The notes: generated by a model not told the origin, from the sequence alone. A stretch of DNA of 15,978 nucleotides from an uncultured Clostridia bacterium (GCA_947589405.1 CANQBT010000040.1:1-15978); one strand, 5' to 3'; counted from the first letter of the stretch, positions 7,725 to 14,069 are shown. Program-made: numbers and translations.

Positions 7725-7763
7725 TATTACCGAAGCCGCTTGAAGTTTCGGGGTGAGGTAATA
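7725..7763 (+). promoter_or_regulatory. Possible start-site-sequestering hairpin before the KOW gene
   Basis: TATTACC at 7725-7731 is complementary to GGTAATA at 7757-7763, which spans the GAGG ribosome binding site and the first base of the start codon of the downstream gene. An inner CCGAA/TTCGG pairing (7730-7734 with 7747-7751) can form as an alternative or partial extension. The folded form would hide the ribosome binding site. This is seen from base complementarity only; no ligand or protein is implied. Confidence 0.4.
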
Positions 7764-8035
7764 TGTATTCAAAGGGTCAGATAGTTTTCTCCAAAAAGGG
7801 CCGTGACAAGGGACTTGCGTTTATAGTATATGACTATGATGAAGCCTATGTATACCTTGTAGACGGCAAGCTGAGAAAGCTTGAAAAGCCGAAGAAAAAG
7901 AAAATGCTTCATGTTCAGCCTGCATATATTATAGATGAGATGATCAAAAGCAAGCTGGAAAAGGGAGAATATATCCTTGATTCCGACATAAGAAAAGCTC
8001 TGGCAAAATATAACGGCAAAAAGCAACAGATTTGA
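7763..8035 (+). CDS. KOW-domain (L14e-like) RNA-binding protein
   Basis: The 90-residue protein begins with a KOW-type motif, KGQIVFSKKGRDKGLAFIV (about residues 4-22), followed by a second strand ending in LVDGKLRKLEKPKKKKMLHV and a basic C-terminal part. This is the L14e/KOW family found between map and infA in many Firmicutes (B. subtilis YbzG occupies the same place). Nucleic-acid binding, probably to rRNA or the ribosome, is expected from the KOW fold and the genomic setting, but the exact role is not established to my knowledge. The start ATG has GGTGAGG 4 nt upstream, which may be hidden in a hairpin; the stop lies directly before the infA ribosome binding site. Confidence 0.85.
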   Translation: MYSKGQIVFSKKGRDKGLAFIVYDYDEAYVYLVDGKLRKLEKPKKKKMLHVQPAYIIDEMIKSKLEKGEYILDSDIRKALAKYNGKKQQI

Positions 8036-8050
8036 AGGAGGTAGAGAGCC

Positions 8051-8269
8051 TTGGCAAAGGACGATGTAATTGAAGTAGAAGGCACTGTCCTTGATAAGCT
8101 TCCAAACGCTATGTTTCAGGTTGAACTGGACAATGGACATAAGATTATTGCTCATATCTCAGGTAAGCTAAGAAAGAATTTTATAAGAATAATACCGGGC
8201 GACAGAGTCAAGCTTGAAATGTCACCCTACGATCTTACAAAAGGCAGGATTACCTGGAGAGGCAAATGA
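8051..8269 (+). CDS. infA: Translation initiation factor IF-1
   Basis: IF-1 binds the 30S A site and cooperates with IF-2 and IF-3 in start-codon selection. The 72-residue OB-fold protein reads MAKDDVIEVEGTVLDKLPNA, then FQVELDNGHKIIAHISGKLR, then PGDRVKLEMSPYDLTKGRI, at standard bacterial length. The start is TTG at 8051, 9 nt after AAGGAGG, which begins at the last base of the preceding stop codon; the second codon GCA gives the expected Met-Ala-Lys N-terminus. There is no in-frame ATG near this end. Confidence 0.97.
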   Translation: MAKDDVIEVEGTVLDKLPNAMFQVELDNGHKIIAHISGKLRKNFIRIIPGDRVKLEMSPYDLTKGRITWRGK

Positions 8270-8285
8270 GAAAGGAGAATGAACA

Positions 8286-8399
8286 ATGAAGGTAAGACCA
8301 TCTGTTAAACCAATGTGTGAAAAGTGCAGAGTAATAAAGAGAAAGGGCGCAGTAAGGATTATATGCGACAACCCTAAGCATAAGCAAAGACAGGGCTGA
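8286..8399 (+). CDS. rpmJ: 50S ribosomal protein L36, zinc-binding form
   Basis: L36 (bL36) is the smallest 50S protein, stabilising 23S rRNA near the L7/L12 stalk base. The 37-residue frame MKVRPSVKPMCEKCRVIKRK (start) to KHKQRQG (end) has the zinc ligands C11, C14, C27 and H32 of the C+ form. AAAGGAG lies 8-10 nt before the ATG at 8286. It is the last gene of the first transcription unit and is followed by the stem-loop at 8440-8475. Unlike in B. subtilis, it is separated from rpsM by a terminator, a promoter and a long leader. Confidence 0.97.
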   Translation: MKVRPSVKPMCEKCRVIKRKGAVRIICDNPKHKQRQG

Positions 8400-8439
8400 T
8401 ATTACCCTACTTTATAAATCAATGTGAGAAAAGTTAATA

Positions 8440-8475
8440 TGAGAAAAGGCAAGGTATAAGCCTTGCCTTTTCTCA
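8440..8475 (+). terminator. rpmJ: Strong stem-loop terminator after rpmJ
   Basis: A perfect 15-bp stem (8440-8454 with 8461-8475) closes a 6-nt loop. The core GGCAAGG/CCTTGCC is followed on the 3' side by TTTTCTC, and the matching A-rich 5' arm makes the signal two-way. The U-rich tract lies inside the stem rather than after it, which is a common form of intrinsic terminator. It separates the spc-type unit from the alpha operon promoter about 70 nt further on. Confidence 0.8.
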
Positions 8476-8542
8476 GCCTTATAAAAAACGCAATATGTAA
8501 ATAAAAAATGAATTTGTTTACAAAATATTTACAATAAAATTA

Positions 8543-8571
8543 TTGCTTAATAAAGAAAAATATGGTATACT
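8543..8571 (+). promoter_or_regulatory. rpsM: Sigma-A promoter of the alpha operon, extended -10
   Basis: The -35 is TTGCTT (8543-8548) and the -10 is TATACT (8566-8571), with exactly 17 bp between them. TGG directly before the -10 adds an extended -10 element. The surrounding 100 nt are very AT-rich. The predicted start of transcription is about 8577-8579, which is exactly where the self-paired leader structure begins, supporting both calls. Confidence 0.85.
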
Positions 8572-8577
8572 TTATTC

Positions 8578-8706
8578 TTGGTAGCTTTTCGTTACTAACG
8601 CAATTTTTTATGGTTTTAGAGGGTCAAATGCCCTTGCAGGCCTTTGGTACCGTTCCGGACGCGGCTGCTCGGATACGCATTTTTTGTTAGAACGAAAACA
8701 TACCGA
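8578..8706 (+). ncRNA. Structured 5' leader of the alpha operon (candidate r-protein leader)
   Basis: This stretch lies between the promoter and rpsM and has no gene with a ribosome binding site. Its ends pair: TTTTCGTT (8586-8593), one bulged A and CTAAC (8595-8599) match GTTAG plus AACGAAAA (8686-8698), and TTGGTA (8578-8583) extends the helix with TACCGA (8701-8706), giving about 20 bp of closing helix beginning at the predicted transcript 5' end. Inside are a small AGGG/CCCT hairpin (8620-8634) and a terminator-like hairpin (8651-8678). Because rpsD (S4) is the third gene of this operon, and S4 autoregulates alpha operons or its own gene in several bacteria, S4 binding is the most likely function. 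S4 leader families have been described in Firmicutes, so it may belong to a known class; I cannot test this. Confidence 0.6.
8651..8685 (+). terminator. Candidate attenuator hairpin in the alpha operon leader
   Basis: A GC-rich stem forms from 8651-8662 and 8667-8677 (CGT-TCCGG paired with TCGGA-ACG with one bulge, then GC/GC) around a GGCT loop, and is followed by C-A and six T (8680-8685). That is an intrinsic-terminator layout upstream of rpsM. The left arm can also form a small hairpin at 8647-8660, and GCAGGCC at 8636-8642 can pair with GGCTGC at 8663-8668. Either alternative would disrupt the terminator or form a pseudoknot with its loop. Regulation by attenuation is inferred from this. 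Confidence 0.5.
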
Positions 8707-8748
8707 CAGAAACTATAAAATACTATTTTAAGTGAAAGAGGTGCAAGT

Positions 8749-9117
8749 ATGGCTCGTATCGCAGGTGTAGATTTACCCAGAGAAAAGCGAATTGAAATTG
8801 GTCTTACTTATGTATATGGTATAGGCAGATCCAGCTCTCAGAGAATACTGGCTGAGGCAGGAGTCAATCCCGATACAAGAGTAAGAGATCTTACAGATGA
8901 CGAAGTGGCAAAGATAAGAGATATTATTGCTGAATCTCAGACTGTTGAAGGTGATTTAAGAAGAGAAACCGCTCTTAATATCAAGCGTCTTGTAGAAATA
9001 GGATGCTACAGAGGTATTCGTCACAGAAAGGGTCTTCCGGTAAGAGGTCAAAAGACTAAGACCAACGCCAGAACAAGAAAAGGTCCAAGAAGAACTGTTG
9101 CGAATAAGAAGAAATAA
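8749..9117 (+). CDS. rpsM: 30S ribosomal protein S13
   Basis: S13 (uS13) sits at the top of the 30S head, contacts the 50S through bridges B1a/B1b and touches P-site tRNA with its C-terminal tail. The 122-residue product has MARIAGVDLPREKRIEIGLT, the helix-two-turn-helix KRLVEIGCYRGIRHRKGLPV region (about residues 85-104) and the basic tail TNARTRKGPRR. AGAGGTG is 6 nt before the ATG. It is the first gene behind the alpha operon promoter and structured leader. Confidence 0.98.
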   Translation: MARIAGVDLPREKRIEIGLTYVYGIGRSSSQRILAEAGVNPDTRVRDLTDDEVAKIRDIIAESQTVEGDLRRETALNIKRLVEIGCYRGIRHRKGLPVRGQKTKTNARTRKGPRRTVANKKK

Positions 9118-9149
9118 TCAATTTGTGTTGATTTAAGGAGGTTAATTAA

Positions 9150-9551
9150 ATGGCTAAGAAGACAGTTAAGAAAGCCGGTGGCCGCAGACGTCGTGACAGG
9201 AGAGTTGTAGAACGTGGTCAGGCTCATATTCAGTCAAGTTTTAATAATACGATCGTAACTATTACAGATGCCGCAGGCAATGCTCTTTCATGGGCAAGCG
9301 CAGGTGAATTGGGCTTCAGAGGTTCAAAGAAGTCTACTCCTTACGCAGCTCAGATGGCAGCCGAGAAGGCAGCAGGCGCAGCTAAGGATTACGGTTTAAA
9401 GACTGTAGAAGTATTTGTAAAGGGTCCCGGAAGCGGAAGAGAAGCCGCTATCAGAGCTTTACAGGCAGCAGGTCTTGACGTAACTATGATAAAGGATGTT
9501 ACTCCCGTTCCTCACAACGGCTGTAGACCGCCTAAGAGAAGAAGGGTATAA
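9150..9551 (+). CDS. rpsK: 30S ribosomal protein S11
   Basis: S11 (uS11) lies on the 30S platform near the mRNA exit and the anti-Shine-Dalgarno region. The 133-residue sequence shows the AHIQSSFNNTIVTITDAAGN core (about residues 26-45), GFRGSKKSTPYAAQMAAEKA and the C-terminal VTPVPHNGCRPPKRRRV block. The N-terminus is rich in Lys and Arg. TAAGGAGG precedes the ATG; the gap to rpsM is 32 nt. Confidence 0.98.
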   Translation: MAKKTVKKAGGRRRRDRRVVERGQAHIQSSFNNTIVTITDAAGNALSWASAGELGFRGSKKSTPYAAQMAAEKAAGAAKDYGLKTVEVFVKGPGSGREAAIRALQAAGLDVTMIKDVTPVPHNGCRPPKRRRV

Positions 9552-9602
9552 TTCCCGATATTTTGACTATTTGTTTGATTATATAAATGGAGGTACTATT
9601 TA

Positions 9603-10193
9603 ATGGCTAGAGAGATTGGTCCTATCATTAAAAGATGTAGATACTTAGGCATTGAGCCAAGCGTTCTCGGTTCATCAAAGAAGATGGGCAGACGTAAGAG
9701 AAATATGCGTAAGTTAAGTGAATACGGCGTACAGTTAAAGGAAAAGCAGAAGGTAAAGTTTATATACGGCGTGCTTGAGAAGCAGTTCAGAAACTTATAT
9801 GAGAGAGCTGACAAGATGCCGGGTATCACAGGTGAGAACTTACTTATGCTTCTTGAGTTAAGACTTGACAGCGTTGTATACAGATTAGGCTACGGCCGTA
9901 CAAGAAAGGAAGCAAGACAGGTCGTAAGACATAATCTTGTTACAGTAAACGGCAAGAAGGCAAATATTCCTTCAATTACCTTAAAAGCTGGAGATGTTAT
10001 AGAGATAAAGGAATCCAAGAAAGACCTTCAGAGATTCAAGGATATTCTTGAGGTTACTTCTACCCGTATCGTTCCAGAATGGTTATCTGCTGACCATGAC
10101 AGTCTCAAGGGCAGCATCAATGCTCTGCCTAAGAGAGAGCAGCTGGATTTACCTGTAAACGAAACACTTATTGTCGAGTTGTATTCTAAGTAA
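9603..10193 (+). CDS. rpsD: 30S ribosomal protein S4, zinc-free form
   Basis: S4 (uS4) nucleates 30S body assembly and guards the mRNA entry channel; in several bacteria it also represses its own operon by binding the mRNA leader. The 196-residue protein has the S4 RNA-binding domain at about residues 85-150 (LRLDSVVYRLGYGRTRKEAR, then HNLVTVNGKKANIPS) and the usual C-terminal NETLIVELYSK. The N-terminus has only one cysteine (C12), so it lacks the Cys4 zinc knuckle of C+ S4 proteins. GGAGG is 9 nt before the ATG. Its presence between rpsK and rpoA makes it the likely regulator of the leader at 8578-8706. Confidence 0.97.
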   Translation: MAREIGPIIKRCRYLGIEPSVLGSSKKMGRRKRNMRKLSEYGVQLKEKQKVKFIYGVLEKQFRNLYERADKMPGITGENLLMLLELRLDSVVYRLGYGRTRKEARQVVRHNLVTVNGKKANIPSITLKAGDVIEIKESKKDLQRFKDILEVTSTRIVPEWLSADHDSLKGSINALPKREQLDLPVNETLIVELYSK

Positions 10194-10254
10194 TATATTC
10201 ATTATTATAGACATTGCGGTAAATATTTTTATAACCATGAGGAGGTTGGGTTGA

Positions 10255-11208
10255 GTGTTTGAGTTTGAGAAACCTCGTATTGAAATTACTGATAAAAATG
10301 ATAAGTATGGTTGCTTTGTTGTTGAGCCTTTAGAAAGAGGTTATGGTACTACGCTTGGTAATTCCTTAAGAAGGATCCTTCTTTCTTCTCTTCCGGGTGC
10401 TGCTGTGAGCAATGTCAAGATCGACGGCGTTCTTCATGAGTTCACCACTATTCCCGGCGTCAAGGAAGATGTTACAGACATTATTCTTAACCTTAAAAAC
10501 CTTGCTATTAAGGTAAACAATGACAGTACCGAGCCAAAGATAGCATATATCGATGCGTTAGGCGACTGTGAAGTAAAAGCAGGCGACATAAGGATCGATT
10601 CCGATATAGAGATCCTTAATCCGGACTTGCATATTGCTACCTTAAGCGGCGGAGCAGACAGCAAGCTTTTTATGGAGATCACCATAACAAAAGGACGTGG
10701 CTATGTAGAAGCTGCTAAGAACAAGAGAGCTGACCAACCCCTTCGCATGATCCCTGTTGATTCGCTTTATACTCCCGTAAGGAGAGTAAATTTTAAGGTC
10801 GAAGATACAAGAGTAGGTCAGATAACAGATTATGATAAGCTTACATTTGAGGTATGGACAGACGGAACAATATCTCCCGATGATGCTGTAAGTCTGGGTG
10901 CCAAGATCCTCAATGAGCACCTCAATCTTTTTGTGGATTTATCTGACAGCGCAAGAAATGCTGAAATTCTTGTTGAAAAGGAAGTAGGAACAAAGGAAAA
11001 GGTACTTGAGCAGACTATAGAAGAGCTGGACCTTACCGTTCGTTCATACAACTGTCTGAAGAGAGCAGGTATTCATACTGTTGAGGATCTGACAAGAAGA
11101 ACAGAAGACGATATGATGAAAGTACGTAACCTCGGACGCAAGTCTCTTGAGGAAGTGCTTAATAAGCTGACTGAGCTTGGTTTAAGCTTAAGTCCCAATG
11201 AGGATTAA
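10255..11208 (+). CDS. rpoA: DNA-directed RNA polymerase subunit alpha
   Basis: The alpha subunit dimerises to scaffold RNA polymerase assembly and contacts upstream DNA and activators. The 317-residue protein has the N-terminal dimerisation motif TLGNSLRRILLSSLPGAAVS (about residues 33-52), the second NTD block KGRGYVEAAKNKR, a linker around residues 240-257, and a C-terminal domain with TVRSYNCLKRAGI and RNLGRKSLEEV. R263 corresponds to the UP-element-binding arginine (R265 in E. coli). The start is GTG at 10255, 9 nt after GGAGG, and gives the standard MFEFEKPRIE start; the TTG four bases earlier is out of frame. Confidence 0.98.
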   Translation: MFEFEKPRIEITDKNDKYGCFVVEPLERGYGTTLGNSLRRILLSSLPGAAVSNVKIDGVLHEFTTIPGVKEDVTDIILNLKNLAIKVNNDSTEPKIAYIDALGDCEVKAGDIRIDSDIEILNPDLHIATLSGGADSKLFMEITITKGRGYVEAAKNKRADQPLRMIPVDSLYTPVRRVNFKVEDTRVGQITDYDKLTFEVWTDGTISPDDAVSLGAKILNEHLNLFVDLSDSARNAEILVEKEVGTKEKVLEQTIEELDLTVRSYNCLKRAGIHTVEDLTRRTEDDMMKVRNLGRKSLEEVLNKLTELGLSLSPNED

Positions 11209-11224
11209 GGAGGACAAGTTCTCC
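11209..11224 (+). other. Orphan Shine-Dalgarno sequence locked in a small hairpin
   Basis: Immediately after the rpoA stop, AAGGAGG is followed by no usable start codon; the real rplQ ribosome binding site is another AAAGGAGG 38 nt later (11247-11254). GGAGGA (11209-11214) pairs with TTCTCC (11219-11224) around a CAAG loop, 6 bp with one G-U. It may be a standby ribosome site, a decoy, or a relic of a lost small frame; these uses are inference. Confidence 0.4.
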
Positions 11225-11260
11225 ATATCCCATACTGTTAAATATTAAAGGAGGATTACA

Positions 11261-11737
11261 ATGGCTGCATATAGAAAGCTTGGTCGTACTTCAAGCCAGA
11301 GAAAGGCTCTGTTACGCAACCAGGTAACTAATTTATTATATCATGGCAAGATCAAGACTACCGAAGCTAAGGCTAAGGAAATAAGAAGTATTGCTGAGAA
11401 GCTCATCACTACAGCAATAAGAGAAAAGGACAACTTTGAGGAGGTAAAGGTTACTTCCAAGAAGGGTAAAGAAACTGTTGAAAAGACTATAAAGAAGGAT
11501 TCCCCAAGCAGGCTGAATGCAAGAAGAAAGATATTGAGCGCTCTCTATCCTGTAGTTGAGACTCCTGCTGACGGCAAAAAGAAAAAGGCCAATACCAATG
11601 TTGTAAATATGGCTAACAAGCTTTTTGAAGAAATAGCTCCAAAGTACGCTGACAGACAAGGCGGCTATACCAGAATAATAAAGGTAGGCAACAGACGTGG
11701 CGACGGCGCTATGGAAGTTATTATAGAGCTTGTATAA
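11261..11737 (+). CDS. rplQ: 50S ribosomal protein L17, long form with insertion
   Basis: L17 (bL17) borders the polypeptide exit tunnel. The first 55 residues (AAYRKLGRTSSQRKALLRNQ onward) and the C-terminus (EEIAPKYADRQGGYTRIIKV, then ELV) are canonical, but at 158 residues the protein is about 35-40 longer than the B. subtilis or E. coli form. The extra part is a charged, Lys/Glu-rich segment at about residues 56-81, plus a Lys-rich loop near 103-110. From memory this insertion is common in Lachnospiraceae L17, so it is a lineage feature rather than an error. AAAGGAGG precedes the ATG. It is the last gene of the alpha operon. Confidence 0.97.
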   Translation: MAAYRKLGRTSSQRKALLRNQVTNLLYHGKIKTTEAKAKEIRSIAEKLITTAIREKDNFEEVKVTSKKGKETVEKTIKKDSPSRLNARRKILSALYPVVETPADGKKKKANTNVVNMANKLFEEIAPKYADRQGGYTRIIKVGNRRGDGAMEVIIELV

Positions 11738-11749
11738 TAAACATATCGG

Positions 11750-11788
11750 GTGCAGATATTGCGAAAGAGCATTATCTGCACTTTTTTT
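11750..11788 (+). terminator. rplQ: Intrinsic terminator of the alpha operon
   Basis: GTGCAGATA (11750-11758) pairs perfectly with TATCTGCAC (11773-11781); a short inner TGC/GCA stem caps it, and seven T follow (11782-11788). It begins 12 nt after the rplQ stop. This is a textbook rho-independent terminator and marks the end of the ribosomal cluster. Confidence 0.95.
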
Positions 11789-11908
11789 GCATATATACTA
11801 TTTATCTTTACATTTATATTTCATTTTCTCTAACTTATGGAAAAATATAAAATTCAGGTGTATTATTATATACAGGAGAGTTTTTTACATAAAGACAGGA
11901 GAATCGGA

Positions 11909-13093
11909 ATGAAAAATTTTTTTCGGAACAATAAGGATCTGACAAGAAGCCTATATACTCTGGGGATCATAATAGTTGCCATTGTTTTTTACCGCATTAC
12001 GGAAAATGTGCAGATCAATAACTTTCTGCCGGTCATTATAGATGTAATGTACCCATTTATAGGCGGAGCTATAATTGCCTATCTTCTCAACTGCGGAACA
12101 CGCTTTATAGAACACAGGGTACTTATAAGGATAAAATATTTCCAAAGTAGTGAAAAAAAGGTACAGAAGCAGATGAGAATGATCTCTATCACAATTGCCG
12201 CTGTGTTTCTTCTTGGAATAATTATAGCTATTATTTCTTATATCATACCCGAGATAATAATGAGCGCCCAGAATGTAATAAACTTTGTAGGCAAAATAAA
12301 TTATTATACGCTCAGGCGTTATGCAAGCAACATATTCCAAAGATACCCCATAGATCTGGACAGTACTGTCTACAGACAGATACTCCAGACTCTTGAAAGC
12401 TTTTTCGCAAAGCTTACGGAAAGTCTTGGCTATGTTCCCACAATGCTTCTTAAGCTTATTAACCATACCATAGATCTGGCTTCATCTGTTGTCAATGTAA
12501 TAATAAGCATTATGGTAGCGGTATATATACTTATGGATAAGGAGGAAATAGTTGCCTTTTCAAGAAAGCTGCTTTATACCATACTTCCGCCAAAGGTATA
12601 TATGGTAGTTTCTCTCTATGTAAGTCAGATGAACAAGACCTTCAATCACTTTTTTGTGGGAAAGGCTTTGGATTCTACCATAATAGGTATAATATTCTTC
12701 GTAGGCGCAGTCATATTGAAGCTGCCCTATCCTCTTCTTTTCTCGCTGATAATAGGTATCACCAATATGATACCCTATTTCGGACCGTTTATAGGCGCTG
12801 TGCCTGTTGTAGCTCTTACGCTTCTTGTAGCGCCGGTAAAGGCAATATGGACATTTATATTCATAATAGTGCTTCAGCAGTTTGACGGTGTAATACTGGG
12901 TCCCAGAATATTAGGCGAATCCATAGGTCTTAAGCCTATAGGCGTTATATTTGCCATTATCGTAGGCGGCGCCATAGCAGGCCCTCTCGGTATGTTCTTC
13001 GGCGTTCCCATATTTGCCTGCATAACCGATTTTCTGCTGGAGCTTATAGACAGGACTTATAACAAAAAGACTTTGTCAAAGGAGGCTGAATAA
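11909..13093 (+). CDS. AI-2E family transporter (PerM/YdbI-type membrane protein)
   Basis: The 394-residue protein is an integral membrane protein with about seven to eight hydrophobic segments. A pair is near the N-terminus (residues about 14-55) and another near residue 90; a soluble helical region spans about 115-180, and a cluster of segments runs from about 185 to the end. The family signatures are present: GKALDSTIIG, PYPLLFSLIIGITNMIPYFG and the C-terminal LKPIGVIFAIIVGGAIAGPLG. Members include AI-2 exporters (TqsA) and Na+/H+ antiporter-like proteins, so the substrate cannot be told. The frame is open back to 11837, but the ATG at 11909 is chosen because AGGAGA lies 6 nt upstream and the N-terminus then fits the family. 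It forms an operon with the next gene. Confidence 0.9.
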   Translation: MKNFFRNNKDLTRSLYTLGIIIVAIVFYRITENVQINNFLPVIIDVMYPFIGGAIIAYLLNCGTRFIEHRVLIRIKYFQSSEKKVQKQMRMISITIAAVFLLGIIIAIISYIIPEIIMSAQNVINFVGKINYYTLRRYASNIFQRYPIDLDSTVYRQILQTLESFFAKLTESLGYVPTMLLKLINHTIDLASSVVNVIISIMVAVYILMDKEEIVAFSRKLLYTILPPKVYMVVSLYVSQMNKTFNHFFVGKALDSTIIGIIFFVGAVILKLPYPLLFSLIIGITNMIPYFGPFIGAVPVVALTLLVAPVKAIWTFIFIIVLQQFDGVILGPRILGESIGLKPIGVIFAIIVGGAIAGPLGMFFGVPIFACITDFLLELIDRTYNKKTLSKEAE

Positions 13094-13094
13094 A

Positions 13095-14069
13095 TTGCTA
13101 TGTCCCAAAAGAGGAAATAAATTCATGCTTTTTCTTGTGGCATATCAGGCTGTCTTTACAGTATTGATCTCCATAGCTGCTATTGCTTTGATGGCAAATA
13201 CCGACATAAGCGAAAATACTCTTAATGACATTATAGTAATAACACAGGATATACTTATATTCTTCATACCTATAGTCATATACCTTGCTGTGACCAAAAG
13301 CAGACTCTCAGACGTGGTCCCTCACAGCAGACTTTCTTTTACAAACATACTTTATATCATTTTGCTTACGGCGCTTTTTGCCCCTGTGGTCTCTGTAATC
13401 TCTGCCATAACGGCGCTTTTTGCCCCTACAGATGTAAATACGGAAATAGTAGGTATAATGGACAGACTTCCCTTTGCTCTTTCTATTCTTGCTATGGCTG
13501 TAATGCCTGCAATATTTGAAGAGCTTACATTCAGAGGCGTACTTCTTTCAAATTACAAGTGTGTAGGCATAGCAAAGGCTGCTGTTGTCACAGGCTTCTT
13601 TTTCGGTCTTATACATGGCAATATATATCAGATAATATATGCAATTGCTGCCGGTGCCTTCTTTGCGGCGATAACAGCCTATACCAATTCCATATACGCC
13701 TCCATGCTTTCCCATTTTCTCTTCAACGGCGTACAGGTTGCGATATCGGAAATAGTCATGAGCTTTGGAAATGTTGATGAGATCATAAATACTGCGCCTT
13801 CTTTTCAGGAAAATCTTACCGTAATAGTTATGTATCTTTTCATTACGGTAATAACTCTTCCTCTTTTTGTGCTTGTTTTCAGGAAATTCATGGAGCGCAA
13901 CAGAAACAATATACTGGATTACAGATATTCCATTGAACAGAATAAGCTCAGTACCCTGAGCATAAGTCTGGAGGAGGACGAGCCAAAGTATAAGATAGCA
14001 GATGTATATTTTATAATTACGGTGGTAGTGTCAGCAGTAATGATAATCGTTTCGGAGTGCTTGACTTGA
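13095..14069 (+). CDS. CPBP family intramembrane metalloprotease (CAAX/Abi)
   Basis: The 324-residue membrane protein carries the three CPBP motifs: EELTFR (E142, E143, R147), FGLIH (F170 to H174) and HFLFN (H207 to N211). It has about eight hydrophobic segments. Family members cleave prenylated or other membrane proteins, or give bacteriocin self-immunity; no target can be named here. The chosen start is TTG at 13095, one base after the upstream stop, because a strong AAGGAGG lies 9 nt before it; an ATG at 13125 with GAGGA upstream is the alternative and would remove ten residues. After the protease domain come a hydrophobic segment, a charged cytosolic stretch (about 268-300) and a last hydrophobic segment. 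Confidence 0.9.
   Translation: MLCPKRGNKFMLFLVAYQAVFTVLISIAAIALMANTDISENTLNDIIVITQDILIFFIPIVIYLAVTKSRLSDVVPHSRLSFTNILYIILLTALFAPVVSVISAITALFAPTDVNTEIVGIMDRLPFALSILAMAVMPAIFEELTFRGVLLSNYKCVGIAKAAVVTGFFFGLIHGNIYQIIYAIAAGAFFAAITAYTNSIYASMLSHFLFNGVQVAISEIVMSFGNVDEIINTAPSFQENLTVIVMYLFITVITLPLFVLVFRKFMERNRNNILDYRYSIEQNKLSTLSISLEEDEPKYKIADVYFIITVVVSAVMIIVSECLT

Noticed and set aside
8644..8658. TGGTACCG in the alpha leader resembles the core of the T-box antiterminator sequence
   Set aside because: The leader is only about 130 nt, with no recognisable stem I or specifier loop, and the downstream genes are ribosomal proteins rather than aminoacyl-tRNA synthetase or amino acid genes. An 8-base match is weak evidence.
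8610..8690. A 26-codon ATG-started frame inside the alpha leader, which could be a leader peptide
   Set aside because: No ribosome binding site precedes the ATG (the upstream bases are a T run), and the frame runs through the terminator-like hairpin, whose structure explains the region better.
8716..8730. TAAAATA-C-TATTTTA palindrome before rpsM as an operator
   Set aside because: It is simple AT-rich sequence within the transcribed leader, with no matching copy elsewhere in the window.
9563..9587. TTGACT and TATAAA before rpsD as an internal promoter
   Set aside because: The spacer is only 13 bp, too short for a normal sigma-A promoter.
11807..11851. Promoter for the AI-2E transporter operon (TTTACA, or TTTTCT with TATAAA)
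   Set aside because: The TTTACA has only a poor TAACTT -10 at 18 bp, and the other pair has a weak -35. A promoter must lie in this AT-rich gap, but I cannot choose one.
11730..11912. A 60-codon frame overlapping the rplQ end and the transporter start
   Set aside because: It crosses the strong terminator at 11750-11788, has no ribosome binding site and no family resemblance.
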